Source of the DNA: DATGLG01 sp035294245
GTDB taxonomy: Bacteria > Pseudomonadota > Alphaproteobacteria > JACZXZ01
Assembly (NCBI GenBank): GCA_035294245.1
Contig: DATGLG010000043.1
Location: forward strand, 1-64,000
Direction of reading: 5' to 3'
Length of the DNA stretch: 64,000 nucleotides
Below the pieces are notes generated by a model, which saw only the letters and a list, made by a program, of their open reading frames with translations, ran no database searches and was not told where the DNA came from. Shown piece by piece: positions 40,368-48,264 of this stretch. The position numbers and the translations under genes are program-made. Within the stretch, counting starts at the first letter, position 1; every line of letters begins with the position of its first letter.

Positions 40368-41675
40368 TCAGCCCTTCGGCCGAAGGTCGATGATGCGCTT
40401 GGCCTTGCCCAGGGAGCGCTCGACGGTGTTGACGGGAACCACCTTCACGGCGGCCGTGACCCCGGCATAGGCCTTGATCTTGCGCTCGAGGGCGCGCGCG
40501 GCGGCCTCGCCCTGCGCCGGCGGCAGGCCCATCGCACCCTCGACGACGACGGTCAGGCTGTCGAGCCGGCCCTCGCGGCGGACCTCGAGGACGTAATGGG
40601 GCGAGAGGCGGTCATCCTTCAGGATGAGCTCCTCGATCTGCGTCGGGAAGAGGTTGACGCCGCGAATGATCAGCATGTCGTCGGAGCGCCCGGTGATGCG
40701 GGTGAAGCGGCGGAAGCTGCGCGCCGTCGGCGGCGCCAAGCGCGTCAGGTCGCGGGTGCGGTAGCGGATGACGGGCAGCGCCTCCTTCGTCAGCGTGGTG
40801 AAGACGAGCTCGCCGAACTCGCCGTCGGGGAGCGGCCGGCCGGTGTCCGGATCGACGATCTCGGGATAGAAGTGATCCTCCCAGATGGTGGGGCCGTCCT
40901 TGCTCTCCACGCATTCATTGGCAACACCCGGCCCCATCACCTCCGAGAGGCCGTAGATGTCGACGGCATCCATATCGAAGCGCGCCTCGATCTCGCGGCG
41001 CATCGCCTCGGTCCACGGCTCCGCGCCGTGGATGCCGATGCGGAGCGAGCAGTTGCGCGCGTCGAGCCCCTGGCGCGCGAACTCGTCGGCGATGGCGAGC
41101 ATATAGCTCGGCGTCACCATGATGATGTCGGGATGGAAGTCGCGGATGAGCTGCACCTGCCGCTCGGTCATGCCACCCGACATCGGAACGACGGTGCAGC
41201 CGAGGCGCTCGGCGCCGTAATGGGCGCCGAGCCCGCCGGTAAAGAGGCCGTAGCCATAGGAGACGTGCACGATATCGCCGGGCCGCCCGCCCGAGGCGCG
41301 GATCGAGCGGGCCATGAGATCGGCCCAAATCTCGACGTCCTTCTGCGTATAGCCGACGACCGTCGGCTTTCCCGTGGTGCCCGAGGAGGCATGGATGCGC
41401 ACAACGCGCTCGCGCGGCACCGCGAACATGCCGAAGGGATAATTGCGCCGCAGGTCCTCCTTGGTGGTGAAGGGAAACTTGGCGAGGTCCTCGAGATGCT
41501 TGAAATCGTCGGGATGCACGCCGGCCGCATCGAAGGCCCGCTTGTAGTGAGGAACTTTGGTATAGGCCTCGGCGAGCACATGCTTGAGCCGCTTCGTCTG
41601 CAGCGCCGCGATCTCGTCGCGACTCGCCGTCTCGATCGGCTCCAGCCCCCGCGCATCGCCGGATTTCGTCGTCAT
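40368..41675 (-). CDS. paaK: Phenylacetate--CoA ligase
   Basis: 435 residues, the standard PaaK length, converting phenylacetate, CoA and ATP to phenylacetyl-CoA, the inducer and first intermediate of the paa pathway. Signatures: YKRAFDAAGVHPDDFKHLEDLAKFPFTTKEDLR at the N-terminus, the nucleotide loop IHASSGTTGKPTVVGYT, DIYGLSEVMGPGVANEC, RTRDLTRL and the C-terminal RITGRSDDMLIIRGVNLFPTQIEE. It is alone on its strand apart from the small downstream genes and lies 1.7 kb from the paaG-paaI-paaJ operon. PaaX is the likely regulator. Confidence 0.96.
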   Translation of the reverse strand: MTTKSGDARGLEPIETASRDEIAALQTKRLKHVLAEAYTKVPHYKRAFDAAGVHPDDFKHLEDLAKFPFTTKEDLRRNYPFGMFAVPRERVVRIHASSGTTGKPTVVGYTQKDVEIWADLMARSIRASGGRPGDIVHVSYGYGLFTGGLGAHYGAERLGCTVVPMSGGMTERQVQLIRDFHPDIIMVTPSYMLAIADEFARQGLDARNCSLRIGIHGAEPWTEAMRREIEARFDMDAVDIYGLSEVMGPGVANECVESKDGPTIWEDHFYPEIVDPDTGRPLPDGEFGELVFTTLTKEALPVIRYRTRDLTRLAPPTARSFRRFTRITGRSDDMLIIRGVNLFPTQIEELILKDDRLSPHYVLEVRREGRLDSLTVVVEGAMGLPPAQGEAAARALERKIKAYAGVTAAVKVVPVNTVERSLGKAKRIIDLRPKG

Positions 41676-42020
41676 CGCGCCGTCCTCCCTTCGTCTCGCC
41701 TCCGCAAATCCCGTCGCACTTGCCGCGCCGGTGCCGCGGTTGCATTTGTGTCGTTGCGTCGTCGCCCGGCGCTATCTTTGCCGCATCGCGCCGGCGGGCA
41801 ACGCAATCTTGTCACAACCTTGTGTTTGGACAAGCTGCGCCGCGCCTCGCTATCATCATCCTATCCAAAAGACGAAGACTCCGCTCCTTTCGAGAGCGAT
41901 GAGCGAGATGCGCCGCTAGCGGAGCGCAAAGCACGCGGCGGGCCTCGGCACCATTGAGGTCGGCCGGCTTTCCGGCGTGGAGCGCCGGATGAATCCCCCG
42001 AAGGAAAGCCGAGGTGCCGC
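41676..42020. other. Intergenic region between divergent paaK and the His-rich protein gene
   Basis: 345 bp with no convincing ORF. The paaK ATG has AGGGAGGAC just upstream on the minus strand. The AT-richer centre (GTCACAACCTTGTGTTTGGAC at about 41811-41831) contains ACAACCTTGTGT, a short imperfect dyad that could be part of a promoter or operator for either side. Confidence 0.4.
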
Positions 42021-42557
42021 ATGTCGCGATCCCGCCGTCACCTGCTTTTTACCGCCGCGGTTGCCGCCTTGCTCACCGGCATGCCGATGGCGCTCGCGGA
42101 GGCGCCCGCCGGGTCCGCATCACCCGGCAATGTCGTCGTGCTGCGCGGCACCGCGGGCGATTGCCGCGAGTTCACCATGCCGATCATCATCGAAGGCAAG
42201 ACCGCGCAGGGCTATGGCCGGGCCTGCCTGCAGCCGGATGGCAGCTGGCGCGTGACTCAGAGCGTGCCCGGCCATATGCCGGGCGAGAGCTATGTCGTGC
42301 CGCCCGCACCCCTGTCCGCCGCCCCGCCACCTCCGCCGCCGCCGGAGATGGCGCCGAGCTATGCCTATGGCTACCCCTATCCCTATTACGCCGCGCCCTA
42401 CCCCGATTACGTCGGCTATCCGCCGTGGTGGTGGGCCAGTGGCGGCGGCGCCTTCCTCTTCTTTGGTGGCGGGTTCCATCACCATCGCTTCCATGATCAC
42501 GATCATGATCGCGGCGAGCATCATGAGCATCACGGGGGTTTCCACCACCATCATTGA
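42021..42557 (+). CDS. Secreted histidine-rich protein
   Basis: 178 residues. A Tat-like or Sec signal (SRSRRHLLFTAAVAALLTGMPMALA) is followed by a small domain with two cysteines (GDCREF, GRACLQPDGSW) and the strand SWRVTQSVPG. A Pro/Tyr-rich stretch (SAAPPPPPPPEM, YGYPYPYYAAPYPDYVGYP) comes next, then a glycine segment, then a tail with about twenty histidines mixed with Asp and Glu. The tail could bind nickel, zinc or copper. Similar Tyr/Pro-rich proteins sit in the outer envelope. ATG 42021 follows CCGAGG. Family unknown. Confidence 0.72.
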   Translation: MSRSRRHLLFTAAVAALLTGMPMALAEAPAGSASPGNVVVLRGTAGDCREFTMPIIIEGKTAQGYGRACLQPDGSWRVTQSVPGHMPGESYVVPPAPLSAAPPPPPPPEMAPSYAYGYPYPYYAAPYPDYVGYPPWWWASGGGAFLFFGGGFHHHRFHDHDHDRGEHHEHHGGFHHHH

Positions 42558-42669
42558 GCCGGCGTGACGGGTGGATCGAGATCCGCCTGATGTAGCGGCG
42601 GCCTCGCCGAGCAGCGCGGCGCTCGATCGCGAAAGGCAGCCGATCGCGAAAGGCAGCATTGCAGAAATG

Positions 42670-42702
42670 ATATCCTATATGATATGACATCATATGGGAT
42701 AT
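42670..42702. promoter_or_regulatory. Palindromic operator overlapping the PIN-toxin start codon
   Basis: ATATCCTATATGAT (42670-42683) and ATCATATGGGATAT (42689-42702) are inverted repeats matching at 13 of 14 positions, with a 5-base spacer. The right arm overlaps the ATG at 42701. It is a likely binding site for the ribbon-helix-helix antitoxin encoded second in the operon, blocking transcription when bound. Confidence 0.75.
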
Positions 42703-43126
42703 GAAGAGGATCGTGATTGATACGGCGGTGCTCGTGGCGGGGCTGCGAAGTCGGAACGGCGCCAGCAACGCTTTGTTGGAGCTCGTTGCCGATCGATCTC
42801 TTGTGCCGCTGGCGACTCAGCCGCTATTTCTCGAATATGAGGATGTCCTGAAGCGACCGGATCAGCGGTTGGCGCATGGTCTCGCGATTGAGGAACTCGA
42901 TCGCGTATTGGCGGCGCTCGCAAGCGCGGTGGAGCCGGTTGAGGTTCATTTCCAATGGCGTCCGCAGGTGCGCGATCCGGGTGATGAGATGGTGCTCGAG
43001 GCCGCGATCAACGGTCGCGCCGACGCGCTTGTGACATACAACGTGGCCGATTTTACCGCCGCCGCCGAGCGATTTGCGGTGCCGGTGCTGCGACCCGCCG
43101 ATTTACTGAGGAAGGTGCGGCGATGA
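42701..43126 (+). CDS. PIN-domain toxin (COG1569 type)
   Basis: 141 residues. The PIN nuclease fold begins RIVIDTAVLVAGLRSRNG with the first acidic residue D7, continues with E45 in LFLEYEDVL and the acidic cluster RDPGDEMVLEAAINGRADALVTYNVADF. The usual DTNV reads DTAV here. Such proteins cut RNA as toxins of type II modules. The antitoxin gene overlaps its stop (ATGA at 43123). The toxin-first order is the reverse of vapBC but usual for this subgroup. Confidence 0.9.
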   Translation: MKRIVIDTAVLVAGLRSRNGASNALLELVADRSLVPLATQPLFLEYEDVLKRPDQRLAHGLAIEELDRVLAALASAVEPVEVHFQWRPQVRDPGDEMVLEAAINGRADALVTYNVADFTAAAERFAVPVLRPADLLRKVRR

Positions 43127-43371
43127 GCAAGTCCACTTATCCTTTGAAGTTGCCGGCCTCCATCAAGAAGGCGGCACAGCGCCTCGCCAAGGAAGATGGC
43201 GTATCGCTCAATCAGTGGATTGCCGCTGCGGTCGCCCAGAAAGTGGGTGCCGTCGAGACGGCTGCCGAATTCTTCAAGCGGCGCGCCGGGAGCGCGAAGC
43301 CGGAAGACCTGAAGCGATTTCTCCGCAGGGCGCCGAACGTGCCGCCTCTGCCCGGCGACGAGCGGCCGTGA
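43123..43371 (+). CDS. Ribbon-helix-helix / HicB-like antitoxin
   Basis: 82 residues. KSTYPLKLPASIKKAAQRLAKEDGVSLNQWIAAAVAQKV is a ribbon-helix-helix DNA-binding unit; the C-terminal 40 residues (FFKRRAGSAKPEDLKRFLRR) should wrap the toxin. It is translated from an ATG inside the toxin stop. Expected to neutralise the PIN toxin and to repress the operon through the palindrome at 42670-42702. Confidence 0.88.
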   Translation: MSKSTYPLKLPASIKKAAQRLAKEDGVSLNQWIAAAVAQKVGAVETAAEFFKRRAGSAKPEDLKRFLRRAPNVPPLPGDERP

Positions 43372-43422
43372 GGCGCAGAATGCTGAGGGACATCCCGGCG
43401 TAAGCGCGGATCGGCCGAGGCC

Positions 43423-44628
43423 TCACACCCGCTCGATCACCATGGCGATGCCCTGGCCGACGCCGATGCACATGGTGGCAAGCGCGTAGCGGCCCTGACG
43501 GCGCGCAAGCTCGTAGCTCGCGGTGGTGACGAGGCGCGCGCCGCTCATCCCGAGGGGATGGCCGAGGGCGATGGCGCCGCCGTTCGGATTAACGTGCTCG
43601 GCATCGTCGGGGAGGCCGAGCTGACGCGTCACTGCGAGGGCCTGGGCGGCGAAGGCCTCGTTGAGCTCGATCACGTCGAGCTTGCCGAGTGCGATGCCGA
43701 GCCGGCTCAGCAATTTCCGCGTCGCCGGAGCGGGGCCGATCCCCATGATGCGCGGCGGCACGCCGGCGACCCCGGCGCCGACGATGCGCGCCTTGGGTGT
43801 GAGGCCGAAATCTTTCGCCGCGCGCTCCGAGGCGATGAGGAGGGCGGCGGCGCCATCATTCACGCCGGAGGCGTTGCCGGCGGTGACGGTGCCGCCCTTG
43901 CGGAAAGGGGTCGGCAGCTTGGCGAGCGCCTCGAGCGTCGTGTCCGGGCGCGGATGCTCGTCCGCGGCGACGAGCTTGGGCTCGCCCTTGCGCTGGGGAA
44001 CCGGCACGGGAACGATCTCCTCCTTGAAGACGCCGCGCTCGATCGCCGCCCCGGCGCGCCGCTGGCTGCGGCAGGCGAAGGCGTCCTGGTCCGCACGCGT
44101 CACCTGGAACGCCTCGGCGACGTTCTCCCCCGTCTCGGGCATGGAATCGATGCCGTATTGCGCCCTCATCAGCGGATTGACGAAGCGCCAGCCGATGGTG
44201 GTGTCGTGGATCTCGGCATGGCGGCTGAACGCGGTCTCCGCCTTGGGCATGACGAAGGGCGCGCGGCTCATGCTTTCGACTCCGCCGGCGATCATCAGCT
44301 CGGCCTCGCCGGTCTTGATCGCGCGGGCGCATTGCGCCACCGCCTCCATGCCCGAGCCGCAGAGGCGGTTGATCGTGACACCGGCCACCTCGACGGGGAG
44401 CCCGGCGAGAAGGGCCGCCATGCGCGCGACGTTGCGATTGTCCTCGCCCGCCTGGTTGGCGCAGCCATAGGCGACGTCGTCCACCTTGGCCCAATCCACC
44501 TTGGGGTTGCGCGCCATCAGCGCCTTGATGGGAATGGCGGCGAGATCGTCGGCGCGCACGCCCGCTAGGGCCCCGCCGAAGCGGCCGATGGGGGTGCGGA
44601 CGGCATCGCAGATATAGGCTTCGCTCAT
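43423..44628 (-). CDS. paaJ: Acetyl-CoA acyltransferase, 3-oxoadipyl-CoA thiolase type
   Basis: 401 residues, full length for a PaaJ/PcaF thiolase, which cleaves 3-oxoadipyl-CoA to succinyl-CoA and acetyl-CoA as the last step of phenylacetate degradation. Catalytic residues: C90 in NRLCGSGMEA, His in GGAIALGHPLGMSGARL, and Cys in ATMCIGVGQG near the C-terminus. RAPFVMPKAETAF and the GWRFVNP segment are typical of the oxoadipyl thiolases. It overlaps paaI by four bases (ATGA), so it is the third gene of the paaG-paaI-paaJ operon. Confidence 0.94.
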   Translation of the reverse strand: MSEAYICDAVRTPIGRFGGALAGVRADDLAAIPIKALMARNPKVDWAKVDDVAYGCANQAGEDNRNVARMAALLAGLPVEVAGVTINRLCGSGMEAVAQCARAIKTGEAELMIAGGVESMSRAPFVMPKAETAFSRHAEIHDTTIGWRFVNPLMRAQYGIDSMPETGENVAEAFQVTRADQDAFACRSQRRAGAAIERGVFKEEIVPVPVPQRKGEPKLVAADEHPRPDTTLEALAKLPTPFRKGGTVTAGNASGVNDGAAALLIASERAAKDFGLTPKARIVGAGVAGVPPRIMGIGPAPATRKLLSRLGIALGKLDVIELNEAFAAQALAVTRQLGLPDDAEHVNPNGGAIALGHPLGMSGARLVTTASYELARRQGRYALATMCIGVGQGIAMVIERV

Positions 44629-45110
44629 GACGGCTCCTCGGGCCTCGGGTGGAAGGGCTTGCCGCCGGCCACGACCTCGCCCGTGACCTGGCGCGAGTTG
44701 CCGCGGAAGAGGGCGACGGTCTCGCCCTTCTGGTTGACGACGCGGATGTCGTAGACGCCGTTGCGGCCGGAAAGGGATTGCTCGACGGCCTCGGCCGTCA
44801 GGCGGTCGCCCGAATGGCCGGGGGCGAGGAAGGTGATAGTGCAGTGCTGCGCCACGGCATTGCGGTTATAGGCGTTGCAGGCATAGGCGAAGGCGGTGTC
44901 GGCGAGGGTGAAGATCAGGCCGCCATGGCAGATGTCGTGGCCGTTGACCATGTCGGGCCGCACGGTCATCGCCATGCGCGCGCGGCCGGGCCCGATCGCG
45001 AGGAGGGTTATGCCGAGGGCCTGCGCCGCGTAGTCGCGCGCATACATGGCGCGGCCGACCTCGTCGGCGACGCGCTGCGCCTCGTCGCTGCCATGCCGCC
45101 GATCGTTCAT
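44625..45110 (-). CDS. paaI: Hydroxyphenylacetyl-CoA thioesterase
   Basis: 161 residues of the hotdog-fold PaaI family, with the GHDICHGGLIFTLADTAFAYACN segment that includes the HGG catalytic region. PaaI releases stalled hydroxylated phenylacetyl-CoA, freeing CoA. A C-terminal tail (VAGGKPFHPRPEEPS) is slightly longer than usual. It lies between paaG, 11 bp upstream, and paaJ, which overlaps its stop. Confidence 0.93.
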   Translation of the reverse strand: MNDRRHGSDEAQRVADEVGRAMYARDYAAQALGITLLAIGPGRARMAMTVRPDMVNGHDICHGGLIFTLADTAFAYACNAYNRNAVAQHCTITFLAPGHSGDRLTAEAVEQSLSGRNGVYDIRVVNQKGETVALFRGNSRQVTGEVVAGGKPFHPRPEEPS

Positions 45111-45121
45111 CGTCGCCGCGC

Positions 45122-45913
45122 TCAGCGTCCCTTGAACTGGGGCGCGCGCTTCTCGAGGAAGGCGCGCACGCCCTCCTGGTAATCGGCGCTGCGCCCGGCG
45201 CTGCGCTGGAGGTCGCGCTCGAGGTCGAGCTGGCGATCGAGATCGTTGCTTGCCGAGGCATGGATCGCCTGCTTGATGAGCGCGAGGCCTTTGGTCGGCT
45301 GCTGCGCCAGGTTGGCGGCAAGCGCCCGCGCCTCGCTCATCAGCTTGTCGTCGTCGACGACCTTCCAGATGAGGCCGATCGCCTCGGCGCGCTCCGCCGG
45401 CAAAGGCTCGGCAAGAAGGGCGAGGGCGAGGGCGCGCGCCTCGCCCACGAGACGCGGCAGGAAGAAGGTCCCCCCTGAATCGGGCACGAGGCCGAGCTTG
45501 GCGAAGGACTGGATGAACTTGGCCGAGCGCGCCGCGAGCACGATATCGCAGGCGAGCGCGATATTGGCGCCGGCGCCCGCCGCCACGCCGTTGACCGCGC
45601 AGACGACGGGCTTCGGCAGCTTGCGCAGGCTGCGCACGAGCGGGTTGTAGAGACTGTCGAGGGTGCCGCCGAGATCGGGCGGGGCGGCGCCGGGAGCCAT
45701 GACGCGATCGCCCAGGTCCTGCCCGGCGCAGAAGCCACGCCCGGCCCCCGTCAGGAGGACGGCGCGAATGGCGTCGTCATCGGCGATCTTGGCGAGGGCG
45801 TCGCGCAGCTCGCCATGCATCGCCGCGGTGAAGGCGTTGAGCTTGTCGGGACGGTTGAGGGTGATCGTCGCGTAGCCGTCCTGCACCTCGTCGAGAATGG
45901 TCGGCGCCGCCAT
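45122..45913 (-). CDS. paaG: Enoyl-CoA hydratase/isomerase family, ring-epoxide isomerase PaaG
   Basis: 263 residues of the crotonase fold, 1,2-epoxyphenylacetyl-CoA isomerase. Visible are LNRPDKLNAFTAAMHGEL, VLLTGAGRGFCAGQDLGDR, the oxyanion stretch KPVVCAVNGVAAGAGANIALACDIVLAA, and GLVPDSGGTFFLPRLVG, where PaaG has an aspartate in place of a hydratase glutamate. First gene of paaG-paaI-paaJ. The start at 45913 is 20 bp from the stop of vapC upstream, so it might partly share the vapBC transcript. Confidence 0.94.
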   Translation of the reverse strand: MAAPTILDEVQDGYATITLNRPDKLNAFTAAMHGELRDALAKIADDDAIRAVLLTGAGRGFCAGQDLGDRVMAPGAAPPDLGGTLDSLYNPLVRSLRKLPKPVVCAVNGVAAGAGANIALACDIVLAARSAKFIQSFAKLGLVPDSGGTFFLPRLVGEARALALALLAEPLPAERAEAIGLIWKVVDDDKLMSEARALAANLAQQPTKGLALIKQAIHASASNDLDRQLDLERDLQRSAGRSADYQEGVRAFLEKRAPQFKGR

Positions 45914-45933
45914 GCCTTAGCTCCTCTCTATCT

Positions 45934-46341
45934 TCAATCGGCCGCCCAGTTTTCCGTTTTAAGGCCCGGCACCCGTGCAAACTCGTCCGCGTTGGCCGTC
46001 ACGAGAAGGGCGTTCCGTCGACGCGCCTGTCCCGCAATCAGGACATCATAGGGGCCGATGGATGTGCCCGCACGTTCGAGCGCAGCGCGAATATCGCCGG
46101 CCTCCTCGGCATCTTCCGGCTCGAATGAAAGCACGGCGATCGGCAGCTGCAGAAAGATCGCCAGCCGCTCCGCATTCTCTTTGCGCCTGGCGCTCTTGGC
46201 GATGCCATAGTGGAGCTCGAAAAGCGTCACCACCGAGAGTGCGAGTGCGCCGAACGGAAGCTCCTCTTCGAACCGTGCGACCAGGTGCGGTGGCCTGCCC
46301 TTGAGGAAGGCAATGACGACGTTGGTATCGAGACAGATCAT
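45934..46341 (-). CDS. vapC: VapC-type PIN-domain ribonuclease toxin
   Basis: 135 residues with the VapC acidic set: D5 in ICLDTNVVIAFLKG, E42 in LFELHYGIAKSARRKEN, D99 in IGPYDVLIAGQA and D119 in TANADEFARVPGL. The length and the motif order are standard. VapC toxins cut tRNA or rRNA unless bound by VapB. Its ATG overlaps the vapB stop (ATGA at 46338-46341). Confidence 0.95.
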   Translation of the reverse strand: MICLDTNVVIAFLKGRPPHLVARFEEELPFGALALSVVTLFELHYGIAKSARRKENAERLAIFLQLPIAVLSFEPEDAEEAGDIRAALERAGTSIGPYDVLIAGQARRRNALLVTANADEFARVPGLKTENWAAD

Positions 46342-46601
46342 TTCTCGAACGACACGTCGCCGATTGGCGGCATTGAGGGCTGCTGCCGCCCGTCCTCCAT
46401 GAAGGGAATCTTACGGTAGCGATCGAGCTTGGCGAGGATCGCTCGGATATTAGCCGTGTCGGACTCCATCGGCTCCAGCAGCACGCCCAGACCGAGCCGG
46501 CGCACGCGCACTTCCGTACCGGGGAGGCGATATTCTTTGGGCAGGCGCACGGCTTGGCTGCGACCATGCCGGAATAGCTTCGCCGTTTTCACCTCGGCCA
46601 C
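46338..46601 (-). CDS. vapB: VapB-type antitoxin (AbrB/MazE fold)
   Basis: 87 residues. The N-terminal DNA-binding part is KTAKLFRHGRSQAVRLPKEYRLPGTEVRVRRLG, the swapped-hairpin AbrB fold of VapB; the C-terminal half binds the toxin. I chose GTG 46601 because GGAGG lies five bases upstream and the family begins about here; ATG 46613 or 46652 are possible longer starts. Confidence 0.88.
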   Translation of the reverse strand: MAEVKTAKLFRHGRSQAVRLPKEYRLPGTEVRVRRLGLGVLLEPMESDTANIRAILAKLDRYRKIPFMEDGRQQPSMPPIGDVSFEK

Positions 46602-46962
46602 GACGCCCTCCATCAAGTCCCGATGAAATTGCGGTGTTTGCAATTTCACCATGAATTAGCACTTACACACCCGCCTTATGCATTTTGTTCGGCTCGCTTG
46701 TGCCCTTTGACTTGATCAATTCCCCTCGGGATGATCCCGTTTGGATCTCAGTCGACAAGAGTAGATACCACGGTATCTACCAAGACGATTTGGCAAAGAC
46801 AAGCATCAGGTCGTGTCTCAGTTTCACAAATTCTGAGCGTCGCAGTCCGAGCGGGAATATCCGCGGAGCCACAAGCGGGTCGTTGGCTCGTCTAACACCG
46901 GACCCTTTGTGAGACGCGCTCGCTGACATTGGTCGCCCTCCGTCATTGTCGTCCCATTGCGC
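46602..46962. other. Upstream region of vapBC, no convincing gene
   Basis: About 360 bp, lower in GC than its flanks. A short plus-strand frame at 46685-46912 ends in an RRSPSGN..ATSGSLA pattern that I read as a non-coding repeat remnant and not a protein. The region contains the 9-bp palindrome at 46761-46780 and presumably the vapBC promoter. Confidence 0.5.
46761..46780. promoter_or_regulatory. 9-bp perfect inverted repeat upstream of vapBC
   Basis: GTAGATACC-AC-GGTATCTAC is perfectly symmetric apart from the two central bases. It is about 160 bp from the chosen vapB start, rather far for a VapBC operator, so it may serve another regulator or a longer leader. Confidence 0.5.
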
Positions 46963-47400
46963 TCAGCCGAGCTCTTGGGCGAGTCCGATGAGAAGCCCTT
47001 CAGGCCCGCGGATGTAGCAGAGTCGATACGCGTCTTTATACTGGACGACTTCGCCGACGAGCTGCGCGCCGCGCTTGCGGAGCCGTTCAAGCGTCTCGTC
47101 GATGTCGTCCACGGCGAACATGACGCGGAGATAGCCCAGAGCGTTCACCGGGGCGTTGCGGTGATCCGCGACGGCAGGCGGCGCGAGGAAGCGGGAGAGC
47201 TCGAGCCGGCCGTGGCCGTCCGGCGTGCGCATCATGGCAATCTCGACGCGCTGATCGCCTAGTCCCGTGACACGTCCGGCCCATTCTCCCTCGATCGTGG
47301 CCCGCCCTTCGAGCTCAAGGCCGAGCTCGCGAAAGAAATCAATCGTCCCTCCGAGGTCATCGACGACGATTCCGACGTTATCCATCCGTTTGAGCGCCAT
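46963..47400 (-). CDS. VOC (glyoxalase/bleomycin-resistance) family protein
   Basis: 145 residues, two beta-alpha-beta-beta-beta units typical of the vicinal oxygen chelate fold: MDNVGIVVDDLGGTIDFFRELGLELEGR, and YLRVMFAVDDIDETLERLRKRGAQLVGE, with GRLELSRFLAPP and RLCYIRGPEGLLIGLAQELG. Members are metal-dependent lyases, dioxygenases or binding proteins. No partner gene indicates the substrate. Normal length. Confidence 0.9.
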   Translation of the reverse strand: MALKRMDNVGIVVDDLGGTIDFFRELGLELEGRATIEGEWAGRVTGLGDQRVEIAMMRTPDGHGRLELSRFLAPPAVADHRNAPVNALGYLRVMFAVDDIDETLERLRKRGAQLVGEVVQYKDAYRLCYIRGPEGLLIGLAQELG

Positions 47401-47481
47401 GTGCCCAATCTACATTGATACAAGAGCCGGCGCCATTAGAAGCAGATCGTCTCACATTCGTCGTGGCCACCGCTCGGAGCG

Positions 47482-48264
47482 TCAATCCGCTGGCGCCCGC
47501 GCTTGCGCCGGCGCCTTAAGGCCGAGGCGCTCCAAGCGGGTGCCGATCTCGCTCTCCCAGCGCGCGAGCAGCTCGGCATTCGAGCTCTTGCGCAGCCCGT
47601 AGCGGCGATAGAGCTCGAAGCGTGCGGAATCGAGGCGGCCGAAGGTGGCGGCGACGCGGGGATACCAATAGGGCACCGCCGCCTGGGCCGCCGCCAGGGC
47701 GCCGTCGCGCGCGATCGCCTGGGCGAGGCCGATCTCGCCGCGCGCCGCGTGCTCGGCCTCGCGGGGCACGATCCGCGACATCGCCGCGGCGAAGGGCGCA
47801 TAGGAGCAGTGGCACAGCTCCTCAAGCTGGATCGCGCTCGCCGTCCCCATCAGCATGTTCATGGCGACGGCGTCGACCCAGCCCTCGAGGGGATAATGGA
47901 AGACGTTGAGGCGCTTGTCGCCGCCGACGCGGCGATTGCCGAGATCGAGGGCGCGGTCGAGCCGCGCCGACCAGGGATGGGAGCGCACATAGAGGCGCGG
48001 GTTGACGCCGAAGCGCGCCAAGAGGGTTAGCACCATCTCGGCGTGCTGGAACTTCTCGCTGACGATGCGCGCCGCGGCGCAGCGCTCGGCCAGCCCCGGC
48101 GCGCGGTTGATGTGATCGGCGAAGCCGGCGGCGCCGGCGAGCTCGGAATCGACGAAGACGACCATGAGGCGCATCAGCTCGCCGCGATAGCCCGCGGGAA
48201 GCTCGTCCTCGGCGCCGAGGCTCTCTCCGCGCGCCACGCGGGCGATGAGGGTTGCTTCCTCCAT
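47482..48264 (-). CDS. PaaA/PaaC-like ferritin-fold protein with altered iron ligands
   Basis: 260 residues. The layout follows PaaA, the catalytic subunit of phenylacetyl-CoA epoxidase: LPAGYRGELMRL, SELAG (E41), SEKFQHAEMVLTLL, NVFHYPLEGWVDAVAMNMLMG, EELCHCSYAPFAAAMSRIVPREAEHAARGE. Compared with the PaaA ligand pattern E..ExxH..D..ExxH, E41, H74 and the pair E169-H172 are present, but the second Glu is shifted (E70, with K71 at the expected place) and the Asp position reads G140. It may be a non-catalytic relative, as PaaC is. It is about 50 residues shorter than PaaA at the C-terminus. No paaBCDE genes adjoin it. Confidence 0.75.
   Translation of the reverse strand: MEEATLIARVARGESLGAEDELPAGYRGELMRLMVVFVDSELAGAAGFADHINRAPGLAERCAAARIVSEKFQHAEMVLTLLARFGVNPRLYVRSHPWSARLDRALDLGNRRVGGDKRLNVFHYPLEGWVDAVAMNMLMGTASAIQLEELCHCSYAPFAAAMSRIVPREAEHAARGEIGLAQAIARDGALAAAQAAVPYWYPRVAATFGRLDSARFELYRRYGLRKSSNAELLARWESEIGTRLERLGLKAPAQARAPAD

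Noticed and set aside
46685..46912. Possible 75-residue protein upstream of vapBC
   Set aside because: The amino acid pattern (RRSPSGN..ATSGSLA) recalls spurious frames in intergenic repeats, and there is no ribosome binding site.
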